Positions 13,860 through 26,639 of a stretch of DNA of 64,000 nucleotides are shown here, piece after piece (within the stretch, counting starts at the first letter, position 1; the number at the start of each line of letters is the position of its first letter). The position numbers and the translations under genes are program-made. Source of the stretch: Macrolepiota albuminosa. Taxonomy: Eukaryota; Basidiomycota; Agaricomycetes; Agaricales; Agaricaceae. The stretch spans positions 434,001 to 498,000 of the forward strand of contig JAMWFC010000058.1 of NCBI GenBank assembly GCA_027475525.1, read 5' to 3'. Below the pieces are notes generated by a model. It did no database searches, was not told the origin of the DNA, and saw only the letters and a program-made list of their open reading frames with translations.

Positions 13860-15037
13860 ATGGCTCTCCTTGCTGATTTCTTGTTGGCCTTTGTTCCTTT
13901 CTCCCTTCCAACGCACTTGACGAGCTATGTACCTGGGAAAACTCCGCTTTCAACGACTCCTGCCGTGCTGGCAGCGCTCACGACCTACCTCGCTGTCATT
14001 TTTGGAATAAAGGCCCTTATGAAAAATCAGCCAGCTTACAAACTCAATACACTCTTTCAAGCACACAATGTCATACTCAGTAGTGGAAGTCTTCTTCTTC
14101 TCATCCTGATGTTGGAAGAAGTTATACCTATCATCTGGAGTGATGGTCCCTTCAAATCCATCTGTGCAGCGTCATCTTGGACCCAGGTACGTATTTTAGT
14201 GCTTCGTTGTTCCTTAGCTTGCTTATATCCGGTGTCTCAGAGGATGGAGTTCTACTACATGATCAATTATTATTTCAAATACTTGGAATTACTCGATACC
14301 GTTTTTCTTGCTCTTAAAAAGAAACCTATGCGTATGTCACGATTACCTGTCATCCAAGTCTGCTGAACGATTCCCCAGAGTTTCTTCATGTTTTCCATCA
14401 TTCTGCTACCGCTCTGCTTTGCTACTCTCAATTGAATGGCAGAACGAGTATCGTCAGTATTTTCTCAGTGATCAAATATGCTTTTGCGCTGATGCATAAT
14501 CTTATTCAGTCTTGGACCGTCATCACCCTTAATCTCGCTGTACATGTTGTAATGTGTCAGTGCTCTAATCTTGGTAACGTTCGTAGAGATGCTTACTTTT
14601 GGATATCTAGACTACTATTACTATGCTACTGCAGGTGGCGCCAAGATCTGGGTATGTTGTTATTTTTCAACTTGCTGCTCTATTACATAAATGATTTTTA
14701 AGTGGAAAAAATACTTGACGACCATGCAAATTACTCAATTTGTCATCGACCTTTTCCTTGTGTATTTTGGAAGCAAGTGTAGTTCTTGACATCCATGGTT
14801 ACCGAGCTAACTATTGTCGCAGCTTACTCACGCATGGTGTTCAAATATTTTCCGGATACACTTCCCTTTGTCGGCGATTGTGCTGGCTCAGAAGCTGCTG
14901 CCGTCTTCGGTTGCACTCTTCTGACGAGTTATCTTGGGCTATTCATCAATTTCTATCTGCAAACGTACAAACGCCCTGTTAGCTTCCCCAAGTCCGATAG
15001 ACCAGTCAATGGCAAGGCCAATCGGTATTTTCTGTAA
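13860..15037 (+). CDS. ELO-family fatty acid elongase (3-ketoacyl-CoA synthase)
   Basis: ELO proteins are ER membrane enzymes that condense malonyl-CoA with acyl-CoA, the first step of each very-long-chain fatty-acid elongation cycle. The start is the ATG at 13860 ([17 protein letters not shown]). Exon 1 holds hydrophobic segments near residues 35-55 and 75-95. After an intron that begins just after TQ, exon 2 gives [20 protein letters not shown] and LKKKP. The next exon carries the catalytic histidine box HVFHH (HxxHH) and [12 protein letters not shown]. Later exons give [15 protein letters not shown], a Tyr-rich [15 protein letters not shown] segment and [12 protein letters not shown]. The end is a polar tail ([18 protein letters not shown]) stopping at 15037. 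It is of the yeast ELO2/ELO3 kind; I cannot tell which. At least five introns are needed, and small exon borders are approximate. Confidence 0.92.
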
Positions 15038-15205
15038 CTCATCATTAATGATACGATTGCTAATAAACCATACAGGCTAGAAACTGAGTGAATGCGAAAT
15101 TTGAGTAGCTATATGACCACGAGCATTATACCCTTGGAAATTAATTCTGGTACTAATTGTAGACGAGTTTGGTTGCTATTGAATTAGGACTAGTTTTGCG
15201 CAACC

Positions 15206-18200
15206 ATGGCTGGCAAAAATATATCTGGTGCCTGTCAGTCAACTGGCATGCGTTCTCCTATGTCCTTCGCTTGTTCTATCGAATACGAGATTGCTTTGAA
15301 TGAAATAGAGAAACGTTTCTCGTCTTTGCTAATTCGACACCAGTCGTGCTGCACTAAAGCAAGCAGAGTCAGAATGTGTCGTCAGTCAATGAACCGCCGA
15401 TAACAGCCAGCATTGCCACAATCAGATATTGCAGATGCACAGGTGTGACCTTCAACAATACGTCGTTTCTACTTCTTTTGGCGGGACTTCGAACTCTTCT
15501 AATATCATTGCATGTCTGAACGTTGGGATTCTCTCGGGCCTTCTACAACTCAGGAGTTTTATCTTTCTGTTGAACTCTATCTCTCCACCGCTGCCGCCTC
15601 AGCACTACCAAAGGTAAGAAGAGGTAATTTACTGTACGTCTTGATCAGATAACTAAACCTTATAGCCGGTACAACGTAAACGGCGCGAAAAGCTTGAGCT
15701 ATCAGCCAGTGCTCAGCCAGAGGAGAGAAAGGTCAAAGGTCAGCAGAGCCTGCCTGTCGCAAATTTGATACTGAGCTTGAGTAGAGAAGTCCAGTTGGCT
15801 CGCATTATCGAAAGGACATCCAGAAGGCCCATGGCGACCAGCTACGTGCAAGTTTGCTGGAGAAGGAGAACGATGTCTTCTCAACATCTACCTCGACGTA
15901 AATGTCTTCCTAGCTGTTACAACATTTAACATACTAAAATTATGTCTTTGTCTTAGAAGAACAGGCTATATCAGACGGTGTATATCCACCTTCTAAATCA
16001 AACCGATATACGTCAAGCAGACTTATCATTGTTTAACAAAAAAGATTGTCTGAGTATCTACTGTATTGGGTCAGCATTGGTTCTCTTATTCATTATCTCT
16101 ACTAAAGCTTCATCTAGAGGCCAACGATGGACTTCAAACCTTACAGCTGAACCAATTTATTTTCACTTCCCAAGCAGCGAAACCTGTAACACCTGGCTCG
16201 CTCTTCTCAGGTCTTTCGCTGTGCCCGAAATCTACGGGCGATTGCTTTTTCCTAATGACGGTGGCTCATATCGTATGTGGCGGCAGCTGGAGCTGGCTGT
16301 GGTGCAAGGTCGGGGTCTCGGTACTGTCAAGTTATCGGAAAACGGATCACCTGGAGATGTTGGCGAATCTGATGACTTCATTGTATCCTGTCATATCCAT
16401 CTCAATGGTATTCTTTGTGGTCGGACCTCAGAGAAGAGGGCTATGGGTTGTCCAGATTGGCTTGAAAATTTCACGTTCTCTGACTTGCCACCTTTCGATT
16501 CCCTCGTCTTGCTGGTTCAGCGTGACAAGAAGATGACGAAGACCGCAACACTGGGTTCCATAACTATTCCGCTGGCTCATTTTCGTAGAGGAGAGTTAGT
16601 TGAGGGATGGTTTCCTGTCCTACATAGAGGGCCTGCAGCGAGCGACTTTCAAGTTGGCGAGCTTAGGCTTAAAATTCTTGTGAATGAGTAAGTCCTTTCT
16701 ATAAGATTTTTGATTGCTTTTTGCTCACTTAATCACAGGGAAATAATTCTTCCTCAGACGGCTTATATATCACTTCTTCAGGTATGCACTGTAGGCCTTA
16801 TAAACGACCCTTTTCCCTCATTGCTTGCTACCATATTATAGACATTGAATTCTCGTAATTTTTTGGATTGGATCGACGACTTTGAGAACAAACTCAAAAT
16901 GAGAAATGTTTCACAAAACCTGATGTCTCTTGCTATTGATCGAGATACGGTAGTCAGTCATGTCGAAGAACTCGCTGCTCGTGAAGTCAACGCAGCTTCG
17001 CCTGGTGAGCCTGAAATCTGAGCCTGGTACGCTCAGCATTGACGTACTTCGCAGCCCAGAACACTCTCTTTCGAGGGAATACCACCTTGTCTAGAGTCAT
17101 GGAACTATGCATGAACTGGTATGGGAAGGCATTCCTGGAGGCTAGCGTTGGAGGCGTCATTCGTTGTCTAGAGTCATGGAACTATGCATGAACTGGTATG
17201 GGAAGGCATTCCTGGAGGCTAGCGTTGGAGGCGTCATTCGAAGCTTTGCAGAGAAAAGATTGCTATTGAAGTGGATCCCGCACGGCGAAGCAAGGGTTTG
17301 AAAGATATTGAACGAAATTTTGAACTACTCACCACCTGGTGTCAAGAGTTTCTGGATCAGATTTATGCCGTGAGGACAGAGTGTCCACAGTGCGTTCCAC
17401 AAAATTGGCATCTATCTACAAGACTGACACTGTACGAGGGAGCTGCGGCGCCTTTTCGAAATTTTAAGAGTGCTTGTCGAAAAGAGATTCGGATCGGAAC
17501 TCTCTAAGGAGTCGCATAAGGATATGCAATACAGATGTGTAACTGCTTTTTGCTTCCTCAGATTCATTGTTCCGGCTATACTCAATCCGCATCTCTTCGG
17601 GTTCCACCTGGGTAATTAGATCATACCATGAATATGAGGCAAAAGTTCTCATTCTTGTATAGGTATACCTCCTCCACAAGTGCATCGTAGCCTAACCTTG
17701 ATAGCCAAGGTCCTGCAAAGTTTGGCAAACCTGAATACGGCCACGACTATAGTAAGTGAGACGTCCCCACGCACCCATTTATCTTATCGTTATTGATCTG
17801 CGCAAATAACAAATAAAGAGCTTCAAAGAAGAATACATGCGCGGTATGGCAGGGTTTATTGCTGCGAGCACACCTGCCATGATTGAATACATTGTGGTGG
17901 TATCCACTGCGGACAAAGACCTACACAATCACCAAGTTTCCAACAACAAACGAGAACAACTTGATATCGAGATTTACCTTCGGCGACGCTCCTTGACAAT
18001 GCAGGTCCTGGACAAAGAAGCTGTTCCACGGTTGTCGGACTTGGTGGACATTCCCCGGCATTTAGCAGTAATCACGTCCGCTGTCATTCGACATTCCGCA
18101 GAACTTCAAGCGCGGCCCAAACCTTACGACCCTGCTGATCAAAAACTGGGCGAGATTTGCTCCAAATGCTTGGATGTTGAAGAGCAAGCTTTACTACGAG

Positions 18201-18599
18201 TCAGCCAGTTGAAGGGCAAGATCTCTGGACACCAGATAATTCTTCCATTGGGTAGGTGTTAATGTCTACTAGCTACCACTTCTCTCCTGATGGCATCTGG
18301 CTTCTTCCTTTACTATAGGTCCAAATAGTCGTAGATCACCTCGGTCGCCTGCAAGGCCGTCCACTGCCCCTTCCCCCATCAATTTCAACTCACCCTTCGG
18401 CCATCCCCTTCACCACCCGTCATCATCCATAGCTGTTCATAACCCGGATTCTGGCCTGCAGCCAGCGTGTGTGCACCTCAAATCTACTTCAACAGATTCA
18501 ATTCCATCGTATGGACTCTCGTCCCAATTGATTGATACTGACCCCACGAGTCGGCGAGTGCGAGAACTTTTTAATCTCAAAAGCATTTTACGGCGATAA
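15206..18599 (+). CDS. PH-C2-RasGAP protein (BUD2/CLA2-like GTPase-activating protein)
   Basis: RasGAPs stimulate GTP hydrolysis by Ras-family GTPases; yeast Bud2 acts on Rsr1 in cell polarity. Order seen: a PH-like region near 15.78-16.18 kb (SSWLALSKG, GEGERCLLNIYLD, YIHLLNQTDIRQAD, EPIYFHFPSSETCNTWLALL); a C2-like region near 16.26-16.68 kb (WRQLELAVVQGRGLG, DFIVSCHIHLNG, ENFTFSDLPP); then the GAP domain with NTLFRGNTTLSRVMELCM, where the arginine after LF is the expected arginine finger. The GAP domain continues as IAIEVDPARRSKGLKDIERN and LTTWCQEFLDQIY, and later VPRLSDLVDIPRHLAVITSA. A Ser/Pro-rich tail ends ELFNLKSILRR at 18599. The first exons are uncertain, so 15206 is the best ATG rather than a proven start. 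A 77-bp tandem duplication at 17087-17240 breaks the GAP frame. Removing one copy still leaves the frame one base short at that junction. Confidence 0.85.
17087..17240. repeat. Perfect 77-bp tandem duplication inside the RasGAP exon
   Basis: Copy 1 is 17087-17163 and copy 2 is 17164-17240, 77 identical bases, with mismatches on both flanks. The unit encodes SRVMELCMNWYGKAFLEASV of the GAP domain. Because 77 is not a multiple of three, the second copy is read in another frame and meets a TGA after nine codons. The gene therefore looks broken as assembled. Confidence 0.97.
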
Positions 18600-18805
18600 G
18601 TCTGTCGAAGGTATTTCGAGGCATCGATATTCATATAAAAGGATTTAAATTGCCAAAGTATTGCATGGTGATATACGAAGACGGGGACAAGGTTATGGGA
18701 CTGTTTTCAAGAGACGTTCAACTGATTTGCGAACTTCAGTTGCAACAGTTTCCGAAGTACTTCTCACAGTTAAGCGACAGAGCTAAAACGTGCCGGTCAA
18801 TCCAG

Positions 18806-21800
18806 CTATACGTTTATGATTGAGTGACATACTTTGGCTTCCTTGTTGGGCTCAAGACGTAGAAGGCACCCCACCTTGCCTTCGACAGACATATGTAAAA
18901 CACCAGCAGCAACAAGATTGTTTGGGTTTGGATCGACATCATCGAGCAGACTGAGCCGATGGCCGGACACAACTTGTCGGTACTTAGCCATACCTAGGTG
19001 ACCAGCATCATTGAGAATAATCGGAAATATGGTCTGGTCCTCTCGAGGAGGTCCGCCTATGAGTTTCCATCTCTCAAAAAAGTCAGATGGACCAAGCTTA
19101 ACGTCTTCAAAAAACTTTGTAATGACAACAGGTAATTGGATTGATATTGCTTGATGCGAACCAGCCAAATAAGAAACAGTGAGAATTGGAGGGGTCAAAA
19201 ACATTCGTCTACATTCGACATGTAGAAGTTGTTGAGTTTGTGTACTGGGTGCAATTATGCTGGGAGGCATTTTTGCAAAGGTAATAGAGAGAGCGTCGGA
19301 GTCATTGAGATGGATCGCCGTCGTAAACGACGTCAACGGTGCGGAAACTTTATTTCCAATGTAGATGGCCAATTGGCCCAAGTGTCCCTGATAACGAGAT
19401 TTGAGACCAATTTGTACCTGGTCATCCTCGTACAATACACCCTCTGCGGTATACGTGAGTTTGTCAAACCATTGGCTAACGTTAGGCCCGACTGTAAGAC
19501 GTGGAGCTTGATTTGAAGATGTAGGATCCACTGTTGCGTCTGTTATTTCCTTCGAGTTGACAGATAAATCTAAACCAGCAAGTGAACCAACGATATCATC
19601 GTTGTCACCAATGGCCGCCGCTGGAGCGCCAGCTTCTGGCTTCCGCTTCATCGCATCCCGGTCCAGGTTCGCCTCCTTGCCCCCATGAACCCAGACTCTT
19701 TTATCCTCTGTATCGCCGTGTTTCATGTTAAGTCTTCCCAAAAGGGCACTCACACGGGGTGGGAAAGGTGGCATCTCCTCACAAACGTTTTGAAGTAGTT
19801 CGTCATCATCTGGTCTGGATGCTAAAGCATAAAATTCGCAAGCACGTTGCTGTAGCTCCGCATCTAAGACATGACGATAACGCTCAAAAATGTTGAGAAG
19901 CTGAGGTTTGATTTCGGGGAATACATTCACCCATTTGATATAAGTGGACAACAGAAGGGACCGAGTGGAGGCGACACAGAATTGAGACTTCATGTGGAGA
20001 ACTTGAAATTGTTCTACTGGACTGTATCCAGGTTCATTCGCAACAAGGTGACCATATTCACCGAGAATATAACCTACCAAGCGCATGAGAGCAAATTAAT
20101 AAAAATGTTATGTGGAAGTTACCTCCGACTTTGACCAAACTTTCATGAGTAGAAGGCGCTTTCAGATGTTCGAAGACAACCCGAGCTGCATATTCTTGTA
20201 GATCCTCCGTGTTTGTCACAATTTGAACCACACGGTACCAGACCTCGTCTCCAACGTGATCGCCAGCCGCACTGATCAATTGTAGAATCGTGTCCACATA
20301 CCACTTGTACGAGCTAGCATATTTCTCTGTCAAGATAGCAATCTTCAGAACCATTTCTTCGCGTAAAGCATAGTCTGCAATTTTGAGGTACCGCAGCAGC
20401 TCGCCGACAATGACCTCCGAATTATCAATATCACACATGCTATACAATAGGTCCAGAGCTCGTCGACGGACAGATATGTCTTTGTCTCTCAAGGAAAGAA
20501 TGATAGTATTCTGATGTCGTTTGATAGGTTCCAAAGATTCTGCACGAGCTGCGAGGTGAGCCATTGTGTCCAGGCCTAGGTATCTGACATTGGTTTCCTT
20601 CGAAGAGATAAAGCGAGCGAGTAAGACAGCGGCCGTTCCCACTAAAGGAGAGGCACTGTCTAGATGAATAGCAAGACCAATCGCCTCAAAGAGCACGGCA
20701 TGTTGTGCGTTATTGTGTTGAACATTGCGCGTCGGTTCCGCACTGTTGTTCATGATTGTCTGCAAGACCTGGTGGAGCACGGAACGGATCGTCGGATCCT
20801 CTGACACGCACGTTAAATCAATTGACAGCATGTCACATGGTCAACATTGCCTACCTGACGGAGGATAGTATTGTAACAAGCGAAGGAGCTTCACTTGAAG
20901 CCATGGAGATGGAACCTTGTAGTATGCGTATGTTGCAGAGTACTCATGTCCAATGACAAGCTGTGTACGATGAATTGGTAAGATTCGTTCCTATGGTAAA
21001 ACTAATATACGTACGCGATGCAAACGATCCACCGCTTTTGTGTAGCACATCGCGTATGCATCAAGATTGTCCTGAGCAAGAGCCATTACTAGACTAGTTA
21101 CGCATATTACTACGCCCTGAGGATCAAATATTATTGGTTTGTGTATACAAACATAACCCATTAACATACCAGGTCTTGGTCGTCCATGATAGACACAATC
21201 CTCAAGGCCCATTCAGCCGCAGGAATTACATCAGCATGTTTTCGATAAAGACGAAGTAGTGTAAGAGCTGCCTTTTTCTTAACAAATGTTTGAGAAGTCC
21301 TAAGCACAAAGTAAGGGAGAAGATGAGATGAAAGGGTATTCCAACGCACGGAGAAATGAGTAGACGGTGGACATCCTCTGCTAATGCTTCGGCCATCTCG
21401 CTACCACCAACATTTGCAATCGCGTGTAGGGCCAAGCAATTGTCAACCTCTGTGTTCCCGTCCAGATCTTTGCGGATAGAATTGACTACAAGTCGCAAGA
21501 AATCGGAATTTTCGTGCATCAACAAAGTGACTGCGAGGTATCCCTGAGAGAAGTCAGACTTGAGTGCTGGAGACTTATCCAAGACATACTATCTGTTTTT
21601 CGCTGTATTTTGAACTTGAAATGAGGTTTACAGCTTCCATATGGCCCACATCTACTTTGTATCCCAAGATATACGTGAAGATGATCTTTGCAACGTATCT
21701 CAAATTGGACAGCTGTCAATAGCAACAACAGGCTTTCTAGAAGTCCAGCAACTCACTTCTTCTTCTGGTAACCGTCGAGGTTGCCGTCTGTAGAAACCTC

Positions 21801-22014
21801 TAAGTTACGAAGTAGCGGTGCAAATACATCGATGACTGAAGACCTTTGAATTTCTTTCTGATATTCGCCATCTCCTTATTGATCCTTTTCTCCTCCAAGT
21901 CTCGCACACGTGCACCACGTATGTCCGCTATGAACTGAGTCCTTATCAGTTACTCAGGCATCAGTTATAGCAGAGTACATACTTGTGTCAGCCCGCGCAT
22001 GCTGGTCGCCATAA
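18806..22014 (-). CDS. APL3: AP-2 adaptor complex, alpha (large) subunit
   Basis: The alpha subunit of AP-2 binds membrane PtdIns(4,5)P2, cargo and accessory proteins in clathrin-mediated endocytosis at the plasma membrane. The start is the ATG at 22014 ([10 protein letters not shown], then [20 protein letters not shown]), the standard alpha-adaptin opening. The trunk solenoid follows: [65 protein letters not shown] hinge near 19.7 kb is rich in Lys, Ala and Asp. The appendage domain then runs to the stop at 18806 ([36 protein letters not shown]). The last exon is a long 426-codon frame and the 5' half is cut by several short introns. Length is about 950 residues, as expected. It converges with the RasGAP gene 206 bp away. 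Confidence 0.94.
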
Positions 22015-22280
22015 CGCCGCGCCACAGAAAGGAGAGTCGAAAGGAAAAGAGACGCCTAAGAAAATCAAAGTACTTATAAAAGCTCAGAGGATTCCATAAA
22101 TTATGTTATCAAGGGTGCACGTGGTTCTGAAAAAAGCCTCAATTATTTACTTAACTATTGATTGAAGAAATCATTACTTATAACGGTAATATACGTTATT
22201 AACTTACGCTATCCAAAAAGTGATGTTTATATGTAAGGCCAGAATTGCAAAAGGTGTATTAAAGATATGTTAACTCTGTA

Positions 22281-25200
22281 TTAGAAGTTTCTCAGTCTGC
22301 TGGGAGTGCCAGGCCTTGAGTGGAACATTGATCCCCCGATTGTCGGAGTCGAATATCCAGAAACCGAAGGTATACGAGTAGGTTCAACGGATGGTGATTC
22401 CATCGGTGTCGCTGGACGCGAATTTTGACGCGATTGGGAGGCCATTCGCTCCTCGCTGTAACGATTAAGAATCCGCACGACATCTCGGGTCATTAAGTCT
22501 AACTCCTTGACCTCATCGCGTGAGAGAGAATAATCTCTGTCCTCGTCCTCGTCGCCACACTCTGCTTCCTCTCGAGGCATGACCGGTATTGTACCTCGAC
22601 GGTGTCTTCTTCCCATCGTGATACCCTCAAATACTCTAAGCATACACGCCTCTAGCAGAGTCTTCAGATGTGAAACATCGTCTAATGCATCGAGATTGCC
22701 GACGATAGGTAACCAGTTATCACATTCAAGACCGCGCTCTGTCACTTCAAGTTTGTAGGCGCCAAAAAGCATGTAAGTCATGGGATCCAGACGAGTAGTG
22801 GTGACAAGGAAAGTTTGTGGGTTTGTAGAGCCCGTTGATATATTTTGACGTTTTTCTGTGAAAGCGTATAACTGTTTTTCACCAAAAGCACCCGACTCTT
22901 GTTTCGAGACCTCTTTCTTCCGATGATTGACGCTTGATGGGTGGATGAAGGTGATCTAGCGAGGCGTCAGCAATAAGATAATTGGGAATCATAGAATAGA
23001 TCACCTTGTCTTGTGATGTACGATAGGTTTTGTCTCCTACGCGTATCGCAAATTTCGGCTGAGAAGCGATAGAAATGAGGGCAGCTAAGAGAGGTAACGA
23101 GTCACCATTCGCGTTCAGTTCAGGTGGGACGGTGTACTGTGTACTTGAGCTATCGACGAGGCCACCTGCGGAGACATCAATAACGCCAGCATGATACAAG
23201 GACTGGAGAAGATGCCCCTTGATTTTCTGGACCATAAGGAGAGTCGGTTTTGCAAGGAAATTATCCATACAAAACCTATTGGCTGTGACATATTCACCAC
23301 GAGACTGTAACGCCCACCATGCATTGTATGCCTGTAAGGCGGCCAGAGCATCTGATCTAAATTCACATGGTGACCATGAATTCTTCTTAGCAGCGGCTTC
23401 TGCTTTGAGATGCATGGGCGACATGAAAGGATCTCGGTTCGTCAAGATAGCGGCCAGAGTCAAGGCCTGATCTAGACAGCGGAAAAAGCTTCCATAGAGT
23501 ACTAAGCGACCCATCTGTGCTTCGACCGGTAGCTGTAAGAGAACACGGCCCAATGACGTGAGATTCTTCTCTCCATCGAGAGCTCCTACCATCTGAAGAT
23601 CCTTCAGTGCCGCAGCGACTCTTTCTGGGAGAGGTGCCTCGATGGTGGCTGCCAGTACTTCCTCCACAGTCATACCAGGGAAGTTAAGAGCCTTCACATG
23701 CATCACAACGTTGCTTAGATCCACTCTTTTCATTTCTACAGTTTGGTAAGGGCTCAAAGTTTCCGAATGGGCACGACTTAGAATGCCATAGTATTCACCC
23801 GATCGATGGCGTCCTGCGCGCCCTGCCCGTTGATTCAGGTTTGACGACCCTACCCAAGCGGACACAAGTGACGACATGTGACGCTCAGGATCATACCGCT
23901 GTTCTTTGACCTTTGCGGTGTCTACAACGTAGACGACATCAGGGATTGTAACTGAGGTTTCAGCTATGTTGGTAGCAAGTATAATGCGACGTACACCCGA
24001 AGGCGGGGGTTCAAAAATGACTTGTTGCTCAGCGAGGGGAATTGTCGAATGTAGCAGATGAATAGAAAATTTCGATGAATTTGTGAAGCTCAGACCCAAG
24101 GGCCCCTGCGGGGTTTGTAATGCGCGTTGCATAGAAACAATGTCATCCCAACCCGGGAGGAAGACCAAAACGTGTCCGTCATCAGAAGACTGTAGGACAT
24201 GGGAGATTGTCGCGGCAATCAGAGGATAAGGAAGTTCGATGGCGTCTCCATCCGTTTTTGGGGTGCGGGTAGGTGGCACTCCCAATGCCGCAGCAGCTGG
24301 ACCAAGTTCTTGGTTCAGGTATTTCATGACAGAATCTTGCTGAAGAATCCACTTGGTCGGTCCTTGCAAAAGTTTCGGAACGAAGTCGTCCAAGAAATAT
24401 TTCGTAACTGGAAAAGACCGTCCTGGGATGTCGATGACTTTCGCCGGTTGACCGTTGTCGTCTAGGAAGTAGTTTTGGAACAACGTTGGATCAATTGTAG
24501 CACTCATGAGAATGATTTTCAATGGTTTGTTTCTCGCCTTTCTGTCTGCTAGAAGCCGCTTGAGCACAACAAGTAAGAGATCCGTGTCAACATCACGTTC
24601 ATGAACTTCATCAACAATGATATGAGTGACGTCATCGAGATTACGGCTCCCGGAGTAGGTCCCACCAGATAGGGCAGTCTGAAGTCGTTTCAAAAACACA
24701 CCTGTGGTGCAGAACGTGATACAACCATGATCTTCCGGTAGTTTGGCTTCGAATCGGACTTGATATCCAACAGATTTCCCTATGAGTTCGCCTCTTTCTT
24801 TTGCTACACGATCCGCAACACTGATTGCTGCTAGACGGCGAGGTTGCGTACAGACAATGTTGCAAAAAGCCCCGCGCCCACTTTGAATAAATGAATCCAA
24901 GATAAGTTGGGGAATTTGGGTTGTTTTTCCAGAACCTGTGGCAGCCATACAGATGGTGACTTCATTTTGTCGGATATGATCGATGACAACGTCCGCACGA
25001 GTGAAGACAGGTAGTGACATCCTTGTATTCCGCATTCGTTCCATTGCTGGATCGGCGAGGTAATCTTGATAGCGAGTGAGTAGTCCCTTGGACTTGACTG
25101 CCATGACCTCTCGATTATACCTGCGTAATGGATAGCGTGGAGCTACGACGACTCCAGTGTCCGCCGTTTTCAGAGGTACAACAGCTGGCCGATTCCGATA

Positions 25201-26477
25201 CAGTTTACTCTTCTTTATGTCTGCATTCAGATCACGAAGTTCATCGTCAAGCCTATCGCTCATTTGGAAGTAAACCTTCGGAGCTAAACCAAGGTCTGTT
25301 CCAGATTTGGCTGCCTCGATGAATGTTTTCCAAAGTTCCCCATCACAACTTTCCAGATACTGTGTCACATCGAGGTAACATGAAGTCTGCGCACTCTTCT
25401 TGGTAGCAGCGGATCCAAGACCAATTCTCCTACCTCCGACAGTCATGATAGCCTCCCAACCTCCGCCTTTGCGTACTTCTTTAAAGGTTATGTCAGGCTT
25501 ACCAAAGCTGTATCGTCGACAATAATAATCCATGAAATTGCGTGCTTGCTCGTAATTCACAACGTCACCATTGGAAAGCGTAACTCCAGTCGGATCAGGT
25601 TTTTTTGGGGGCCGTAGACTTGCAAGATTATCAAGCTGTAGTGTCCATTGAATATGGTATTGAACGAGTGTAGAAAAAGCTTACTAGGCCGAGCGTTTTT
25701 AACTGATAAACAGCGGAAAGAGCTGCAAGCCTTTCTGATTCCTTCCTTGTAGAGTGGTCCCCTGTTCCAACGACCGGCGTTTCCATATGCACTGTAACAG
25801 TTGTCCTATATTATATACAATAGAGATTATCCGTATGTGGTGGACAACAAGTAATTTCAACTAACCGCCAAATTGTTGCTTTGCCCTTTGTTTCGTCAAA
25901 CACATGTCCTTCAACAGATTTGTATGTTGGCATCTTGTCACAGGCAATGTAGGAGACATTTCCCAAAGTCGATTTTGGAGCTTCTTCCTGTGTAGGCCTT
26001 ATGTGGGAGGTACAGAATGTATGTCGGATGTGCGCTTCATCGTAGATAGGACCGTCAAGTGTCCTGAGCTTTCCTGGTTTTTTGGCTGGCCGAGAAGAGG
26101 AACCTGATGCAGTAGGATGAGGCCGAGACCGTCAAGTGTCCTGAGCTTTCCTGGTTTTTTGGCTGGCCGAGAAGAGGAACCTGATGCAGTAGGATGAGGC
26201 CGAGACCTCGAGGTCCCTGCCGCATAGATGGATGTGGTGCCATAGATAAGGCAGAGTGGGAATCCTTGGAACCTTTCGCTTGTCGTGAATGTGAAAAGGA
26301 AGATGAAGTGTCGGAGGTTTCAATGCGGGGTACTTTGGGGGAGTCGGGCTTAAGCCGAGCGACAGATTGCTGGGAAAGTGGTCGCTTGGTTGAGTGAGTG
26401 GCAGGGGAGATGATGCTTCTAGTGGGGTCAAATTGCATGAGGCGATGCCTTTGCCGTAACAAGAGAGCAAGTCTCAT
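22281..26477 (-). CDS. DEAH/RHA-family ATP-dependent RNA helicase
   Basis: This is a superfamily 2 DExH helicase of the DHX9/DHX36/DHX57 group, expected to unwind RNA. The main exon (25560-22879) carries, in order, a dsRNA-binding-like region (GGGWEAIMTVGGRRIGLGSA), motif I GSGKTTQ, motif Ia TQPRRLAA, motif II DEVH, motif III SAT, motif V ATNIAETSVTIPD and motif VI QRAGRAGR. Then come the HA2 region and the start of the OB-fold. The OB-fold continues in 22781-22281 (MLFGAYKLEV, LLEACMLRVFEGI) and ends in a Ser/Pro-rich tail. Upstream exons add DETKGKATIWR and STRKESERLAALSAVYQLKT, a second dsRBD-like piece. The best ATG is 26477 (MRLALLLRQRHRLMQ), Arg-rich and possibly a mitochondrial presequence. 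Two flaws: a 77-bp duplication at 26050-26207, and a frame change near 22.9 kb. Confidence 0.88.
26050..26207. repeat. 77-bp-period tandem duplication in the helicase N-terminal region
   Basis: 26050-26130 is identical to 26127-26207, so the period is 77 with 81 matching positions; the four extra bases (GACC) may be chance. The unit encodes, on the minus strand, a low-complexity stretch (HPTASGSSSRPAKKPGKL). The upstream frame (DSHSALSMAPHPSMRQGPRG) and the downstream frame (GPIYDEAHIRHTFC) do not connect cleanly through two copies. Confidence 0.95.
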
Positions 26478-26639
26478 AAGGAATGAGAGGCGGCAGCGAG
26501 CCTGGAAATACAAAATAAGACACAATCTACCGTCAACCTTGAAGGCATGCTCTGCGCACCTGAACAAGCGAGTAGTAGACGACGACAAATGGGATCGAGG
26601 TGACGCCCAAAAAAATTCGACACAAATGTCGGATATTGC

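Noticed and set aside
25558..25560. Helicase starting at 25560
   Set aside because: The codon is GTG (Val), and upstream exons continue the protein in frame (PDPTGVTLSNGDVV), so this is an internal position.
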